This document shows, one piece after another, positions 26,673-35,364 of a stretch of DNA of 64,000 nt (position 1 is its first letter; each line of letters starts with the position of its first letter). Where the stretch lies: contig JAFEBU010000022.1 in NCBI GenBank assembly GCA_018242505.1, forward strand, positions 62,001 through 126,000, given 5' to 3'. Made by a program: the position numbers and the translations under genes. This DNA is from Pseudomonadota bacterium. Lineage in GTDB: Bacteria > Pseudomonadota > Alphaproteobacteria > Reyranellales > Reyranellaceae. The notes beneath the pieces were generated by a model that saw only the letters and a program-made list of their open reading frames with translations, had not been told where the DNA came from and did not search any database.

Positions 26673-26689
26673 GTTAACGAAGTTTACAT
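26671..26689. promoter_or_regulatory. TetR autoregulatory operator overlapping the tetR start codon
   Basis: ATGTTAACGAAGTTTACAT is an imperfect dyad (8-bp arms, one mismatch, 3-bp centre). It covers the tetR initiation codon on the minus strand and lies 58 bp upstream of the divergent LLM gene start. It differs from the second copy at 25976-25994 at only two adjacent positions. Confidence 0.65.
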
Positions 26690-26746
26690 TAGGCCGGACG
26701 CCGACCAAAGTGTCGAAAGCGACCGCAAGATCGAGTGGAGGGAGCG

Positions 26747-27817
26747 TTGGAACTGTGGACCACGGGCGTCGCCTCGGCGCGCGGCAGCGCGCGTACGGCG
26801 CGGGACATCGAGGCGGCGGGCTGGGACGGCATGCTCGTGGTCGATTCGCAGAACCTGTCGGGAGATCCCTACGTCTCGCTGGCCCTTGCCGCGACGGCCA
26901 CGATGCGGATCGGCCTCGGCACCGGGGTCACCAACTCGGTGACCCGCCACGCTGCGGCGACGGCGACCGCCATCACCAGCGTCAACCGGATCTCGAACGG
27001 CCGCGCGGTGCTGGGCATCGGCCGCGGCGACTCCGCGCTGGCGCATCTCGGCCGGGCGCCCGCGCGCCTGGCGCAGTTCGAGCGCTATCTGCGTCATCTG
27101 CAGGCCTATCTGCGCGGCGAGGCGGTGAGCTTCGACGAGATCGACATTCCGCATGAGGCGGCGCCGCCGGTCTCCGGCCTTCATCTGCACGACGCACCGT
27201 CGGCGAGCCGCATCGACTGGATCGCGGGTGGCGCCAAGGTGCCGGTCGAGGTGGCGGCGAGCGGCCCCAAGGTGATCGCCATGGCAGCCCTCCATGCCGA
27301 GCGGGTGATGTTCACCCTCGGCGCCAACCTCGAGCGGCTGGCCTGGGGAATCGCGCTCGCCCGCAAGACCCGCAAGGACGCCGGCCTCGATCCCGACGGC
27401 GTCGCCTTCGGCGCCTACGTCAATCTCGGCTGCCACGGCGAGATGAAGGCGGCGCGCGATCTGGTCCGCGGCGGCCTCACGACGTTCGCGCGCTTCTCGG
27501 TGATGCACGGCAAGGCCAACGGGCCGGTGTCGGCCGCCGACCGCACCGTGCTGGAGACGCTGCGCACCAACTACGACATGCGCGCCCACACCCGTGCCGA
27601 TTCGCGCCAGGCCGGCACGCTGACCGACGACTTCATCGATCGCTATGCCATCGTCGGGCCGCCCGACCGCTGCATCGAGCGGCTGCGCTCGCTGCAGGCG
27701 CTTGGCCTCGACAAGGTGGCGGTCAACAGCCGCACCCGCGGCGCTTCGGCTGATGACAGCGCGGTGAGCCAGCAGCTGGTCGTGGGCGAGGTCCTGCCGG
27801 CGATGCGGCGGCAATGA
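26747..27817 (+). CDS. LLM class (luciferase-like) flavin-dependent oxidoreductase
   Basis: A 356-residue TIM-barrel flavoprotein of the bacterial-luciferase superfamily, FMN- or F420-dependent. The N-terminus MELWTTGVASARGSART, then DSQNLSGDPYVSLALAATATMRIGLGTGVTNSVTRH, RISNGRAVLGIGRGDSALAHLG and VEVAASGPKVIAMAALHAERV follow the family order. TTG 26747 is chosen because GGAGG lies six bases upstream; a GTG at 26735 is the alternative. The substrate is unknown. It is divergent from tetR with the operator between them, so it may be part of that regulon. Confidence 0.85.
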   Translation: MELWTTGVASARGSARTARDIEAAGWDGMLVVDSQNLSGDPYVSLALAATATMRIGLGTGVTNSVTRHAAATATAITSVNRISNGRAVLGIGRGDSALAHLGRAPARLAQFERYLRHLQAYLRGEAVSFDEIDIPHEAAPPVSGLHLHDAPSASRIDWIAGGAKVPVEVAASGPKVIAMAALHAERVMFTLGANLERLAWGIALARKTRKDAGLDPDGVAFGAYVNLGCHGEMKAARDLVRGGLTTFARFSVMHGKANGPVSAADRTVLETLRTNYDMRAHTRADSRQAGTLTDDFIDRYAIVGPPDRCIERLRSLQALGLDKVAVNSRTRGASADDSAVSQQLVVGEVLPAMRRQ

Positions 27818-27825
27818 CGGCCTAA

Positions 27826-28026
27826 CAGGCTGTTGAAAAAAGATCTTGAGCCATGCGCCCAGGCGATATCGACCCGGGCAATATCGATTCGAGGGCAGCG
27901 CCGAAGCCGCACGTTAGAGTCTGGATTGTGAGAACCTGGATCGTGCCGATCTCGGTTCGATTGCCGCACGCCATGTCGTGGTTCCCGACTTTTTCAACAG
28001 CATGCCAACGCGTTCAACAGCCTGCT
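27826..28026. repeat. MITE-like element, copy A
   Basis: About 200 bp bounded by CAGGCTGTTGAAAAA on the left and TTTTTCAACAG on the right. A second right end, TTCAACAGCCTGC, follows 20 bp on as a tandem duplication. The interior (for example GCAATATCGATTCGAGGG) matches the reverse complement of copy B at 32971-33170. There is no internal gene. The right edge reaches the stop codon of the MATE gene. It lies between convergent genes. Confidence 0.7.
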
Positions 28027-29449
28027 AACGCGGCGACTCGTCGCTCAGGATCTCGTCCGTCACCCGGTTCATGAGCTTCTCCTCCTCGACGATCAGTCGC
28101 TTCTTGCGCCACCCGCTCTTGGCGAAGACCACGACCGTGATGAAGAAGATGAGGACCGACGAGATCGGCAGGGACCAGTAGATACCGTCGACGCCAAGCG
28201 AGGTGTGCTTGGACAGGATGTAGGCGACCGGCAGCTGCAACACCCATGTCGAAACGACGGTCAGCACCATGCTCACCATCATGCTGCCGGCGGCGCGGAA
28301 GACGCCGATGAGCGCGAACTGCGCGCCGTAGAAACCCCAGCTCAACGCCATGATGCGCAGGAAACGCGCGCCCTCTGTGATGACCTCGGCATCGTTGGGC
28401 ACGAAGAAGGCGACGAGCGGCGAGGCGAGCAGGAACACGAGAATGCCGAAAGCCGTGAGCACCCCGAAGCCCAGCCACGAGCCCAGCCGGCCGATCCGCT
28501 CCGCCCGATCGATATTGCCGGCGCCGATGTTCTGGCCGGCGAGCGCCGCCACCGCGATCGACAGGCCGATGCCGGGGATGATGGCGACGGCCTGCAGGAC
28601 GTTGCCGCCGACACCGTAGGCGGCAAGGCTCGAGGTCCCGAAGCTCGTGACCAGGAAGGTCATCAGCATCAGCGCCAGCGCCCGCGCCGACATGTCGATC
28701 GAGGCCGGCAGACCGAGGAAGAACGCGCGCTTGATGTGCTGGAAGTCGGGGACGAGGTTGGCGGCATGGACATGGATGCCGTGGCTGCCGCGGCGCAGGA
28801 TCGCGATCCCGATCAGGGCGGCGAGCCCCTGCGTGACCAGCGTGGTGAGCGCCGCGCCCATCACGCCGTGGCCCGGGATCGGGCCCCAGCCGAAGATCAT
28901 CACCGGATTGAGCGCGAAGTTCAGGAACACCGTGGCCAGCACGATGTAGACCGGCAGCGACGGCCGGCCGATGCTGCGCATGATGCCCTGGAAGACGAAG
29001 AAGGTGAAGTTGAACGCCAGCGCCAGGAACGACACGCGCATGAACCCGAGCGCGCCGTCATAGACGTCGGGGGCGACTCCCATCAGCCGCAGCACCATGG
29101 GCGCCGTGACATAGCCGATCGTGCCGAGCACAAGGGCGGCCAGCACCACCATCAGGAGTGTCTGGCCGGCGACGTGGCCCACCATCTTCTCGTTGCGCGC
29201 GCCGACATACTGCGCGATCAGCGTCGAGCCCGCGATCGACAGGCCGGCGCCCACCGCGACCATCAGGAACATCACGGGAAAGCTCACCGACACGGCCGCG
29301 ATCGCGGCCCCGCCCAGCCGCCCGACCCAGAAGGCGTCGATGATCTGGTAGGCCGACTGCAACACGTTCGCCAGCACGATCGGCACGGCAAGCGCCAGCA
29401 GCGAGCGAAGGATCGGCCCTTCGAGGAGCTTGTTGTTGGAAGATGGCAC
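28025..29449 (-). CDS. MATE family efflux transporter
   Basis: A 474-residue inner-membrane exporter with 12 predicted helices in two homologous halves. LLEGPILRSLLALAVPIVLANVLQ begins the first. Characteristic segments are IIDAFWVGRLGGAAIAAVSVSFP and AVAALAGQNIGAGNIDRAERIGR. It would expel cationic or drug-like compounds using a sodium or proton gradient. The start is taken as GTG 29449; the frame extends far upstream but into the HEPN remnant and has no membrane character. The stop TAG overlaps the edge of MITE-like copy A. Confidence 0.88.
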   Translation of the reverse strand: MPSSNNKLLEGPILRSLLALAVPIVLANVLQSAYQIIDAFWVGRLGGAAIAAVSVSFPVMFLMVAVGAGLSIAGSTLIAQYVGARNEKMVGHVAGQTLLMVVLAALVLGTIGYVTAPMVLRLMGVAPDVYDGALGFMRVSFLALAFNFTFFVFQGIMRSIGRPSLPVYIVLATVFLNFALNPVMIFGWGPIPGHGVMGAALTTLVTQGLAALIGIAILRRGSHGIHVHAANLVPDFQHIKRAFFLGLPASIDMSARALALMLMTFLVTSFGTSSLAAYGVGGNVLQAVAIIPGIGLSIAVAALAGQNIGAGNIDRAERIGRLGSWLGFGVLTAFGILVFLLASPLVAFFVPNDAEVITEGARFLRIMALSWGFYGAQFALIGVFRAAGSMMVSMVLTVVSTWVLQLPVAYILSKHTSLGVDGIYWSLPISSVLIFFITVVVFAKSGWRKKRLIVEEEKLMNRVTDEILSDESPR

Positions 29450-29466
29450 GCAAGCGATATAGGGAA

Positions 29467-30084
29467 TCAGGCGCAGATAGGGGAGGGAATTCTGTCGCCG
29501 ATCTTCATGCCCTCTGCTACCGCAACGGCCAGATCGCCTCGGAGCAACGAACGGCAGAAGCCGACAAAAGTCGCTGCTGCATCGCGTGTCTGCAATGCGT
29601 CGGCTGCGTCGGGGATGGAATCGTCGGCATAGTCGGAAGGCAAACGTGTATCGCCGGCGCGATTGAAAGCGCGGCCGAGCGATCGGCCATCTTTGCCTTC
29701 CCTTCCGGTTGTGTTCGCAGAGCAACGAACGGCAGAAGTCCACAAGGTTGCCGCTGCATCGCGTGTCTGCAGTGCGTCGGCCGCGTCGGAGATGGAATCG
29801 TCGGCATAGTCGGCAAACGTGTATCGCCGGCGCGATTAAAAGCTCGGCTGAGCGACCGGCCTTCTTCACCTTCTCTTCTGGTTGTTTCCGCAAACTGCCC
29901 GATGGTTGCGCCGTGCGTTTTCGGTGCCCGGCCCTGGCGCTCGACAAGGACGGCCGCCGCTGCATGCAACATCGCGTAGTAGGAAAGATGGATCATCGCC
30001 TCCGGCGCCTCGTCAGCGACGGGTTGCATGGCCTGCGCCAGGAATCTTTCCGCTTTCGCCGGACGCTGCAGCCCCGATGTTCAC
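29467..30084 (-). pseudogene. HEPN-domain protein remnant, disrupted by internal tandem duplication
   Basis: Pieces of a HEPN protein are readable on the minus strand in shifting frames. The first is QRPAKAERFLAQAMQPV, then MIHLSYYAMLHAAAAVL, then APKTHGATIGQF. SLSRAFNRAGDTRLP follows, and finally DYADDSIPDAADALQTRDAA with a terminal GFCRSLLRG. The SRAFNRAGDTRLP segment occurs twice because a ~178-bp block is duplicated, and the first-read copy also lacks four bases at its DYADD codons. Another shift lies near the start. The adjacent MNT remnant indicates a former HEPN/MNT toxin-antitoxin or NTase pair. It ends 17 bp upstream of the MATE start. Confidence 0.75.
29542..29892. repeat. ~178-bp tandem duplication inside the HEPN remnant
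   Basis: Copy one spans 29542-29719 (178 bp) and copy two about 29720-29892 (about 173 bp). Both begin GAGCAACGAACGGCAGAAG and both contain GGAATCGTCGGCATAGTCGG. They differ at many positions, so the duplication is not recent. A 4-bp difference near 29633 accounts for one frame change. Confidence 0.85.
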
Positions 30085-30389
30085 GCGGCGATTCCGTCCT
30101 CATACACGTTCTTCAGAAACGAGGAATGCTCGGGGGACGAGTCGAGTCGACGGCGATGGTTTGCACGTGCTGGCCATGCTCCATCATCGGGTCGAAGCCG
30201 ATATCCGAAAGGTCGCGATCGTTCCGCGACGGTTTTCCGTCAAGGAAGATTGCAACATCCCAATCCGAAACGGGTCGGGCATCGCCGCGCGCGCGACCCG
30301 TAGAGCATCATGCGCACAATACGACCGGGTAAAGCCTTCTCGGCGCGCCGCCTGAATTCATGGAGCAGGGCCGGACTGGAGCCTGACAA
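30081..30389 (-). pseudogene. MNT-type nucleotidyltransferase remnant (partner of the HEPN remnant)
   Basis: The minus strand encodes ALLHEFRRRAEKALPGRI, then VRMMLYGSRAR. After a 2-base loss it continues in another frame with DARPVSDWDVAIFLDGKPSR and IGFDPMMEHGQHVQTIAVDS. After a further shift it ends SFLKNVYEDGIAA with TGA at 30081-30083. GSRARGDARPxSDWDVAIF is the GSxxxGxxxxxSDxDL active-site signature of minimal nucleotidyltransferases. The last bases overlap the HEPN start region, the arrangement of intact MntA-HepT pairs. At least two indels make it non-functional as given. Confidence 0.75.
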
Positions 30390-30453
30390 GGGCGTAGTCC
30401 TGACATGAGCGTAGTATGGCGTAGTTCGGCCGCGAACCCGACCCGATCGCCGG

Positions 30454-31971
30454 TTACCGCCAGATCTTCTTCCCGCTGCCGGGCAGGCCGAGCGTGCCCC
30501 ACATCGCGTCGACCTTGTCGATCACGGCCTGGTCCATGCGGATCTGACGGCCCCATTCGCGATGGGTCTCGCCCGGCCATTTGTCGGTGGCGTCGAGGCC
30601 GATCTTGGAGCCGAGGCCTGACACGGGCGAGGCGAAGTCGAGATAGTCGATCGGCGTATTCTCGATCACGGTGATGTCGCGTGCCGGGTCCATGCGCGTG
30701 GCGACCGCCCACATCACGTCCTTCCAGCTGCGCGCGTCGATGTCGGCATCCACCACGATCACCCACTTGGTGTACATGAACTGCCGCAGATACGACCACA
30801 CGCCCATCATCACGCGCTTGGCGTGGCCGGCATAGGCCTTCTTCATCGACACCACGGCGATGCGATAGGAACAGCCTTCGGGCGGCAGCCAGAAATCGAC
30901 GATCTCGGGGAACTGCTGCTGGAACAGAGGAATGAACACTTCGTTCAGCGCCTCGCCCAACACCGAAGGCTCGTCCGGCGGCCGGCCGGTGAAGGTCGAG
31001 AGATAGATCGGCTGGCGCCGCATGGTGATGGCGCTGAGAGTGAAGACCGGGAACGTCTCGACGCTGTTGTAGTAGCCGGTGTGATCGCCATAGGGACCTT
31101 CGTCGCCATGGTCGTCGAGGCTGACATGGCCCTCGAGCACGATCTCGGCCTCGGCCGGCACCTTGAGCGGCACGGTCTTGCAGTCGACCAGCTCGACCTT
31201 CTTGCCGCGCAGGAGGCCCGCGAACTGATATTCCGACAGCGTGTCGGGCACGGGCGTGACCGCGGCGAGGATGGTGCCGGGATCGGCGCCGATCACCGCG
31301 GCGACCGGCAGCGGTTCGCGCTTGCCCGCGCCCTTCCAGCGCCGGTGATGTTGCGCGCCGCCGCGATGCTTCAGCCAGCGCATCAGCGTCGTGTTCCGGC
31401 CGGTGACCTGCAGACGGTAGATGCCGAGATTGAAGCTGTCCTGCCGGTCGTTCTTCGGGTCCGGCCCTTGCGTCACGATCAATGGCCAGGTGATGAGCGG
31501 TGCGGGCTCGCCCGGCCAGCAGGTCTGGATCGGCAGGCGGCCGAGATCGATGTCGCCGCCCGTGAGCACGATCTCCTGGCAGGGCGCGGCGCCGACGGTC
31601 CTGGGCTTCATCGCCATCACCGTGCGCAGCGTCGGCAGCATGTCGAGCGCCTCGCGCCAGCCACCCGGCGGCTCGGGCTGGCGCAGGAAGGCGAGCGTCT
31701 CGCCGACCTGGCGCAATTCGTGCGGCTCGCGGTCCATGCCCCAGGCGACTCTTTCGACGGTACCGAACAGGTTGACCAGCACCGGGATCTCGGAACGCGT
31801 GCCGTCGGCGCGCACGACGTTCTCGAACAGAACGGCGGGGCCCTTCTCGGCGAGCAGCCGCGTCTGGATCTCGGTCATCTCCAGATGCGGCGACACCGGC
31901 GCCGTGACGCGCACCAGGCGGCCGGCCCGTTCAAGGCGCGCGATGAAATCCCGAAGTGAGGCGTAGGGCAT
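30454..31971 (-). CDS. ubiD: UbiD family decarboxylase
   Basis: A 505-residue prenylated-FMN-dependent decarboxylase. [22 protein letters not shown] is the UbiD N-terminus. [30 protein letters not shown] (substrate and metal region), [28 protein letters not shown] and [20 protein letters not shown] follow. In ubiquinone synthesis it decarboxylates 3-octaprenyl-4-hydroxybenzoate, with UbiX supplying the cofactor. ubiA lies 4 kb away on the same strand, which supports the ubiquinone role over a general aromatic decarboxylase role. Confidence 0.92.
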   Translation of the reverse strand: MPYASLRDFIARLERAGRLVRVTAPVSPHLEMTEIQTRLLAEKGPAVLFENVVRADGTRSEIPVLVNLFGTVERVAWGMDREPHELRQVGETLAFLRQPEPPGGWREALDMLPTLRTVMAMKPRTVGAAPCQEIVLTGGDIDLGRLPIQTCWPGEPAPLITWPLIVTQGPDPKNDRQDSFNLGIYRLQVTGRNTTLMRWLKHRGGAQHHRRWKGAGKREPLPVAAVIGADPGTILAAVTPVPDTLSEYQFAGLLRGKKVELVDCKTVPLKVPAEAEIVLEGHVSLDDHGDEGPYGDHTGYYNSVETFPVFTLSAITMRRQPIYLSTFTGRPPDEPSVLGEALNEVFIPLFQQQFPEIVDFWLPPEGCSYRIAVVSMKKAYAGHAKRVMMGVWSYLRQFMYTKWVIVVDADIDARSWKDVMWAVATRMDPARDITVIENTPIDYLDFASPVSGLGSKIGLDATDKWPGETHREWGRQIRMDQAVIDKVDAMWGTLGLPGSGKKIWR

Positions 31972-32001
31972 GGTGGCGTTGTCCTTTAAGGTGGCCCGCG
32001 C

Positions 32002-32748
32002 ATGAGATCAAACACCATCCCGCCTGCCATTCCCGGCGAGTTCGAGGATCTGCTGACCCGCGCCGGCCGCAAGGTATTGGCCGGCACGCATCCGTTGTGT
32101 GGCGCGCTGGCCGATCCGCGCACACGCTTCCTCGCGGCCGACGACCTCCTCGACCGCGCCAAGGCGGCGCGCCTGCGGAACGCGCTGGAAGAACATCTCT
32201 CCGACACTCTCGAACCTCTGGCAAAGCCGATCCCGCCCGAGAGCATCTGGGACATGCGTCGCGACTATGCCGAGCAGCTGCCCAAGACCAGCCGGGCGCG
32301 GACCATCTTCTTCGACAGCCGGCGCGAGCGAGGCGTGAAGATGGCCGAGCGTATCGGGCTGGCGCGGCTGATGCATTCGGAGAGCTTTCGCGCCTTCGCC
32401 CAGGCGCTGGCCGGCCGCAGGCTGGCGTCAGGCTGGGGCCTGCAGGTGCTGCGCTACGGGCCGGGCGACTATGCCGGTCCGCACAACGATCACCATCCCG
32501 AGAACAAGCGCGCCGAGAGAGGCTATGTCGACCTGCACCTCAGCCTCTGCGCGCCGGGCGTTGCGCACCAGTGGCTGGTCTACAGCCGCGCCGGCCATTT
32601 CAGCGAGATCGTCTCGGTCGCGTCGCCTGCGACGGTGACGGCCTATCGCCTGCCGTTCTGGCATTACACCACGCCCCTGGCCGGCAAGCCCAAGGCAGCG
32701 AGGTGGGTGCTGCTGGGGACATTCCTCTATCTCCGCGGGAACCGTTGA
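32002..32748 (+). CDS. 2-oxoglutarate/Fe(II)-dependent oxygenase-like protein
   Basis: A 248-residue protein with a C-terminal double-stranded β-helix. [21 protein letters not shown] carries a candidate HxD iron pair, and [20 protein letters not shown] and [13 protein letters not shown] follow the usual strand order. The second histidine is less clear; [16 protein letters not shown] supplies one, with a basic residue for 2-oxoglutarate. The N-terminal ~100 residues are helical and unassigned. The substrate is unknown. The last codons and stop belong to the first unit of a 25-bp tandem repeat. It is divergent from ubiD with 30 bp between starts. Confidence 0.65.
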   Translation: MRSNTIPPAIPGEFEDLLTRAGRKVLAGTHPLCGALADPRTRFLAADDLLDRAKAARLRNALEEHLSDTLEPLAKPIPPESIWDMRRDYAEQLPKTSRARTIFFDSRRERGVKMAERIGLARLMHSESFRAFAQALAGRRLASGWGLQVLRYGPGDYAGPHNDHHPENKRAERGYVDLHLSLCAPGVAHQWLVYSRAGHFSEIVSVASPATVTAYRLPFWHYTTPLAGKPKAARWVLLGTFLYLRGNR

Positions 32749-32830
32749 TACGTGTCTCCACGGGAACCGTTGATGCGTGTCTCCACGGTTCCCGTTGAGA
32801 TAAGTGTCTCCGCAGGAACCGTTGATGCGG
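32737..32830. repeat. 25-bp degenerate tandem repeat starting in a stop codon
   Basis: GGGAACCGTTGATRCGTGTC with its trailing TCCAC repeats with a 25-bp period at 32737 and 32762. A rearranged copy (GGTTCCCGTTGAGATAAGTG) and a final partial copy (AGGAACCGTTGATGCGG) follow. The first unit supplies the last Asn-Arg-stop of the oxygenase gene. The stretch on to 32970 has no gene. Confidence 0.7.
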
Positions 32831-32970
32831 AGCTTCTCACGGATTTCTCATCGGGTGAGAAGCATCCGATGCCGATGGCATCGGCCTTTCCCGCCATTTT
32901 CTCATTTTTTCACCCCACCCCCGCCTGGGGTAATAGGATACCGTGCGGGGGCACGCGCCATCGATGCGCC

Positions 32971-33170
32971 GGCAGGCTGTTGAAAAAGCCGGAGCCGCGA
33001 CATGACGTGCTGCAATCGAATCAAGACCGGCACAATCTCGATCTCACGATCCTGAGCCCAGCGTGCCTGAGCCCAGCGTGCCTGAACCCAACATGTGCGG
33101 TCTCGGCGCGGCCCTTGAATCGATATTGCCTGGATGCGTGGCTCAAAAACCCCCTGTTCAACAGCCTGCC
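32971..33170. repeat. MITE-like element, copy B (inverted relative to copy A)
   Basis: Exactly 200 bp with perfect 14-bp terminal inverted repeats, GGCAGGCTGTTGAA and TTCAACAGCCTGCC. The interior read on the minus strand aligns with copy A (for example GGCAATATCGATTCAAGGG). A 15-bp unit (GAGCCCAGCGTGCCT) is duplicated inside. No gene is encoded. It lies between the convergent oxygenase and creA genes, 10 bp from the creA stop. Confidence 0.75.
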
Positions 33171-33180
33171 AGGCGTTGCC

Positions 33181-33639
33181 CTAGTGACTGGCGCCGACGG
33201 GCACGACGCTGATCGAGTTGCGCGGGCTGCCTTCGAAGATGCGGTCGGTGTAGGTGAGATAGATCAGGGCGTGGCGCTTGGCGTCCCAGAAGCGCATGAC
33301 CTGCGTCGACTTGAAGATCAGCGAGGCGCGCTCGCTGAAGACCTCGTGCGGGCTCTTGAGCTTGTCGAGCTTGGCCTGGTCGATCGGTCCGACCTGGCGG
33401 CAGGCGATCGAGGCCTCGCCCGGATCCTCGGCGACGCCGATCGCGCCTTTGATGCCGCCGGTGCGGGCGTGGGAGAAGTAGCAGGTGACGCCGGGCACGT
33501 CGGGATCGTCGAACGCCTCGACGACGATCTTGTCGTTGGGGCCGATCCACTTGAAGCGATAGCCCACGGCGCCGATCTCGTCGGCGAATGCCGGCACGGC
33601 CAGCAGTGACAGCAGCAGGGCGAGGAGGACACGGCGCAT
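33181..33639 (-). CDS. creA: CreA family exported protein
   Basis: A 152-residue periplasmic protein. The signal peptide is MRRVLLALLLSLLAVPAFA. The mature part shows the CreA features: EIGAVGYRFKWIGPNDKIVVEAFDDPDVPGVTCYFSHARTGG and VFSERASLIFKSTQVMRFWDAKRHALIYLTYTDRI. CreA is conserved in proteobacteria but its biochemical role is unknown. It starts two bases after the DMT-transporter stop, forming a compact pair on the minus strand. Confidence 0.92.
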   Translation of the reverse strand: MRRVLLALLLSLLAVPAFADEIGAVGYRFKWIGPNDKIVVEAFDDPDVPGVTCYFSHARTGGIKGAIGVAEDPGEASIACRQVGPIDQAKLDKLKSPHEVFSERASLIFKSTQVMRFWDAKRHALIYLTYTDRIFEGSPRNSISVVPVGASH

Positions 33640-33641
33640 CT

Positions 33642-34532
33642 TCAGGCTCCTTTGGGCACCGGTCGCGTCGCCAGGAAGAGACCCGGCAGGACCAGCGCGA
33701 TGCCCATCAAATGGTACCAGTGCGGCGCCTCGCCAAGAGCAAGCCAGGCCATCACGCCGACATAGGGCGGCCCCAGGTACAATGACACGCTGGTGCTGGC
33801 CGGTCCCAGCTCGGCGATGCAGAAGGAGTAGGCCGCGTAGGCGGCAAGTCCCGGCACTGCCGCCACGACCAGCCAGGCGAGCCAGACACGCCCGTCGCCG
33901 AGGTCCGGGCCACCCCACAGCACGGCTTCGCCGATCGTGAACGGCAGCAGGATCAGGACGCCGCCTGACGCGATCAGCCACAGCCGCGCGAGAGGATCGA
34001 AGGCGCTCGGCCGCTGTTTCAGCAACAGCGAATAGACGGCCCAGGACGCCGAGGCCACGGCAATCCAGAGGTCGCCGCTCGTCAGGCGCACGCCCAGCAG
34101 GTTGCCGAGCCGGCCCTTGGCGAAGACGGTACAGACGCCCAGGAGGCACAGGATGACGCCCACCAGCCGGGCGGGCGTCAGCCTCTCGCGGCCGAAGACC
34201 AGCACCACGATCGGCGAGGCGGCGTAGATCAGCCCGATATTGAGGGCCTCGGTGGTGCGGCCGCCGATATAGACGAAGGCGCCGCACACCCACATGCCGA
34301 GCGCGCCGAGCAGCAGCAGGTCCGGCCATTCGCGGGCGATCGCGGCGCGGCCGGCCCACAGTCTCGGCCACACGATCGGCAGCAGGATGAGGCAGAAGAA
34401 CAGCCAGCGCCCCAGCGCCAGTGCGTTGGGCGGCACGAAGGTGACGTAGCGCGCCGCCAGCATGTTCACGCCGAACAGGGCCGGCGACAGAAACAGCAGG
34501 ATCCAGGCAAGGCGGCGGCGGGAAGACGACAC
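33642..34532 (-). CDS. EamA/DMT family transporter
   Basis: A 296-residue inner-membrane protein with about ten hydrophobic helices in two EamA repeats: about residues 10-135 (LAWILLFLSPALFGVNMLAARYV onward) and 150-285 (DLWIAVASASWAVYSLLLK onward). LGPASTSVSLYLGPPYVGVMAWLALGE is the typical second-half motif. Family members export amino acids or other metabolites. GTG 34532 is chosen as start since upstream residues overlap the next gene's end. It is tightly linked to creA downstream. Confidence 0.85.
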   Translation of the reverse strand: MSSSRRRLAWILLFLSPALFGVNMLAARYVTFVPPNALALGRWLFFCLILLPIVWPRLWAGRAAIAREWPDLLLLGALGMWVCGAFVYIGGRTTEALNIGLIYAASPIVVLVFGRERLTPARLVGVILCLLGVCTVFAKGRLGNLLGVRLTSGDLWIAVASASWAVYSLLLKQRPSAFDPLARLWLIASGGVLILLPFTIGEAVLWGGPDLGDGRVWLAWLVVAAVPGLAAYAAYSFCIAELGPASTSVSLYLGPPYVGVMAWLALGEAPHWYHLMGIALVLPGLFLATRPVPKGA

Positions 34533-34552
34533 GCCAGCCTTGTATCCGAGGA

Positions 34553-35305
34553 TCAGGACGGGCGCAGCCCGTCCTTGGGGACTTCCCCGTCCGCGTCCTT
34601 GATGGCGGCACGGTATTCCTTCTCCGAGGAGAAGGGGGCGATCTTGGGATAGTCCTTCTTCCGGCCGGGCCGGATGTCGCCGCTGCTGGGCTCGACGATC
34701 AGGAGCTCGCCCTCGCGGCCGAGCAGCGGGATCTCCCGCTTCCAGCGCGAATAGACGCGCCGCGCCGAGGCCGAGAAGTCGACGTAGGTCGTGAACTCGC
34801 TCGGGTCCTTGACGAACATCGCCTCGTAGGTGGCGATGAATTCCGCCACGAACTTTTTGTCGACGATCTCGAGGTTGGACATCATCCAGCAGCGATCTTC
34901 GAACACCCAGTAGGTGCCGAGCCCGACGAACTCCTTCTGCCGCGTGAGGTAGGGATAGAAGGGGAAGCCGCGGCAGGCGATGGTGCGATTGTCCCGTTCG
35001 CAATGCCGCGCGCCCTTGCAATGGATGGCCATGCAGTCCGAGGTGAGCTCGGCCACGATCTGGCGCGTGGCATAGTCGTAGGGCTTGAACTTCGACCAGA
35101 GGTCGGTGCGGCCCTTCAGCAGATCGAACTCGACCTTGTGCACGACGGGCACGGCGTTCTCGGTCGTGCAGCAGACCGGCGAGCCGCCGTTCAGCGGCGC
35201 GCACTTGCGGCCGCAATCGAAGCGGGAGACCGGGGCAGTGAATCCGTCGTAGAGGGAAGCGAAGTCGGCGGAGGTGATGGTCGATTTAGGGGGCTTCTTC
35301 GACAT
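34553..35305 (-). CDS. Cysteine-rich protein, YkgJ-like cysteine cluster
   Basis: A 250-residue cytosolic protein with no signal peptide. Nine cysteines are concentrated in the first 140 residues: Cys31, 35, 45, 46, 91, 96, 102, 111 and 139. They lie in the order FDCGRKCAP, PVCCTTEN, TSDCMAIHCKGARHCERD and RTIACRGFPFYPY. Such spacing is typical of zinc or Fe-S binding clusters and the RxFPF segment recalls the YkgJ family. The C-terminal half is helical and charged. No function is known. It precedes the DMT exporter by 20 bp on the same strand. Confidence 0.7.
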   Translation of the reverse strand: MSKKPPKSTITSADFASLYDGFTAPVSRFDCGRKCAPLNGGSPVCCTTENAVPVVHKVEFDLLKGRTDLWSKFKPYDYATRQIVAELTSDCMAIHCKGARHCERDNRTIACRGFPFYPYLTRQKEFVGLGTYWVFEDRCWMMSNLEIVDKKFVAEFIATYEAMFVKDPSEFTTYVDFSASARRVYSRWKREIPLLGREGELLIVEPSSGDIRPGRKKDYPKIAPFSSEKEYRAAIKDADGEVPKDGLRPS

Positions 35306-35364
35306 GCAGCGGCCGTTTAGCCGAAACGGATGTGAAAGAACAGTGAAGGAATTCTGACGCCTGC

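Noticed and set aside
28025..29965. MATE gene starting at 29965 (646 residues)
   Set aside because: The first ~170 residues come from the duplicated HEPN remnant and are not membrane-like; a GTG at 29449 starts a normal-length MATE protein.
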